Shown here: positions 63,379 through 64,000 of the stretch, in pieces | Numbering within the stretch: the stretch's first letter is position 1 | How the letters are laid out: each line of letters opens with the position of its first letter | NCBI GenBank assembly: GCA_020848835.1 | Contig: JADLHJ010000060.1 | Span: 1-64,000, forward strand | DNA from: Candidatus Hydrogenedentota bacterium | GTDB lineage: Bacteria > Hydrogenedentota > Hydrogenedentia > Hydrogenedentales > SLHB01 | DNA: 64,000 nt | Reading direction: 5' to 3' | Made by a program: the position numbers and the translations under genes | The notes under the pieces: model-generated | Database searches by the model: none | Told to the model about the DNA's origin: nothing | What the model saw: the letters and a program-made list of their open reading frames with translations, nothing else

Positions 63379-64000
63379 TTAACTCGGGGTCGTGAAAGCC
63401 GACACGCTGGCACAGTGCCGGACGAATGCCTGCAACAGCCAATCCGGCTGATTCGAATCGCGTTCCGGATGCCATTGCACGCCGATGAGAAAATCTTTGT
63501 CAGGATGCTCGATCGCTTCGATAACACCGTCGGGACTGGTGGCCGCCAATCGGTACGGCGCGGGCACGCCTCGAATCGCCTGATGATGAGAGGAAGTTAT
63601 CTCGACAGTCGACGTTGGCGCGATTTCCGCCAAGCGTGTGCTTGGGTTGATTTCGACGTTATGGCGGTGTAACCGGCTCGGCGTGCCGTGTACCAGCGAG
63701 CCTGGTCGCTGATCCGGTATGTCTTGAATCATCCCGCCGCCGGCTACGACATTCATGATTTGCATGCCGAGGCACACGCCCAGGAGAGGCTTATCCATCG
63801 CCACTGCGGTCGTCAACCAAAGTTTTTCGCTGTCCCAGCGCTCCATCGGCAAGGCCTCGACTTTGGGATGCGCAGGCTCGCCCAGGACTTCGGGGGGAAT
63901 ATCGTTGCCACCGGAAAGAATGATGCCGTCAATTCGCTCCAGTAACGCCTCGCATAAATCTTTAGATGCTAGCGGCAGGAGAACCGGCACGCCTTCTGCA
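63379..64000 (-). CDS. Gamma-glutamyl-GABA hydrolase-like amidotransferase (partial)
   Basis: The gene runs off the window end, so the N-terminal ~50 residues are not visible; about 206 residues are seen. Class I glutamine-amidotransferase fold: ILSGGNDIPPEVLGE, nucleophile in LLGVCLGMQIMNV, SSHHQAI and the catalytic HPE in VQWHPERD. This pattern is the peptidase C26 / PuuD-type group that hydrolyses gamma-glutamyl amides. It is three bases before the M28 gene in one run. Confidence 0.92.
   Translation of the reverse strand, partial: AEGVPVLLPLASKDLCEALLERIDGIILSGGNDIPPEVLGEPAHPKVEALPMERWDSEKLWLTTAVAMDKPLLGVCLGMQIMNVVAGGGMIQDIPDQRPGSLVHGTPSRLHRHNVEINPSTRLAEIAPTSTVEITSSHHQAIRGVPAPYRLAATSPDGVIEAIEHPDKDFLIGVQWHPERDSNQPDWLLQAFVRHCASVSAFTTPS

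Noticed and set aside
1-64000. CRISPR array, insertion sequence, prophage or rRNA
   Set aside because: No direct-repeat series, transposase, integrase or rRNA-like stretch was noticed on reading; absence is by eye only.

Overview
The window is about 57 percent GC by eye, densely coded, and comes from a Gram-negative bacterium with lipopolysaccharide (a kdsB gene and an O-antigen ligase-like protein). The best taxonomic clues are a DUF1501 protein paired with a very large planctomycete-type cytochrome c / DUF1549 / DUF1553 protein (30181-35203), a Tat-exported sulfatase, Gfo/Idh/MocA and isomerase-like sugar genes, many lipoproteins, and several multi-domain histidine kinases. Together these suggest the PVC group or a neighbour such as Planctomycetota or Hydrogenedentota. 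Sequence alone does not settle the phylum. No rRNA, tRNA, CRISPR array, transposase or phage gene was found.

Layout. 160-8971: a tightly packed + strand operon with a B12-binding/radical-SAM-like protein that has lost two of its three cluster cysteines, a ketosynthase with a C-H-Q active site, a seven-helix PrsK-like histidine kinase, a second kinase whose phospho-acceptor His is Gln, and a sigma54 activator. 9067-9893: two small cytosolic genes. 10024-15195: a sugar block (Tat-exported fucose-isomerase-like protein, oxidoreductase, GH36-like enzyme) containing a REP-doublet palindrome at 12671-12760. 15335-18436: a ferric-reductase-like membrane protein, a 3D-domain lipoprotein, and an ECF sigma / anti-sigma / exported protein trio ending in a good terminator. 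18610-26945: S15 hydrolase, vWA lipoprotein, sulfatase, then on the minus strand a propeller/toroid protein and an EEP-family phosphoesterase. 27034-30040: small envelope proteins, including an easily missed 37-residue membrane protein and a lipoprotein with two GspG-like modules. 30181-35203: the DUF1501/PSD1 pair. 35324-39723: rnhA, a hybrid kinase and a DD-carboxypeptidase.

39732-47695 is a long minus-strand run: kdsB, an unknown gene, a sodium:solute symporter, ybaB, fmt, rsmB, a PASTA protein and rpe. The fmt-rsmB-PASTA-rpe order matches the classical fmt-rsmB-prpC-prkC-rsgA-rpe locus, but the PASTA protein has no kinase domain and prpC and rsgA are absent. The rpe gene appears to begin at CTG. 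47863-51040: sialidase-like and trypsin-like exported proteins. 51071-57450: a minus-strand run of GH2 enzyme, Ppx-type HD protein, YiiX-like hydrolase, CHAD protein and EEP phosphoesterase, the middle three joined by ATGA overlaps. 57504-64000: O-antigen ligase-like protein with TPRs, then a minus-strand run of class I amidotransferase (cut by the window end), M28 peptidase, GAF histidine kinase, small membrane protein and TPR/zinc-ribbon membrane protein.

The strongest leads are three catalytic-residue losses in the first operon, the kinase-less PASTA protein at the prkC position, the REP doublet, and the HD/YiiX/CHAD cassette, which may handle polyphosphate or inorganic-phosphate polymers. 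Most functional statements rest on motif recognition by eye; no database search or alignment was run.
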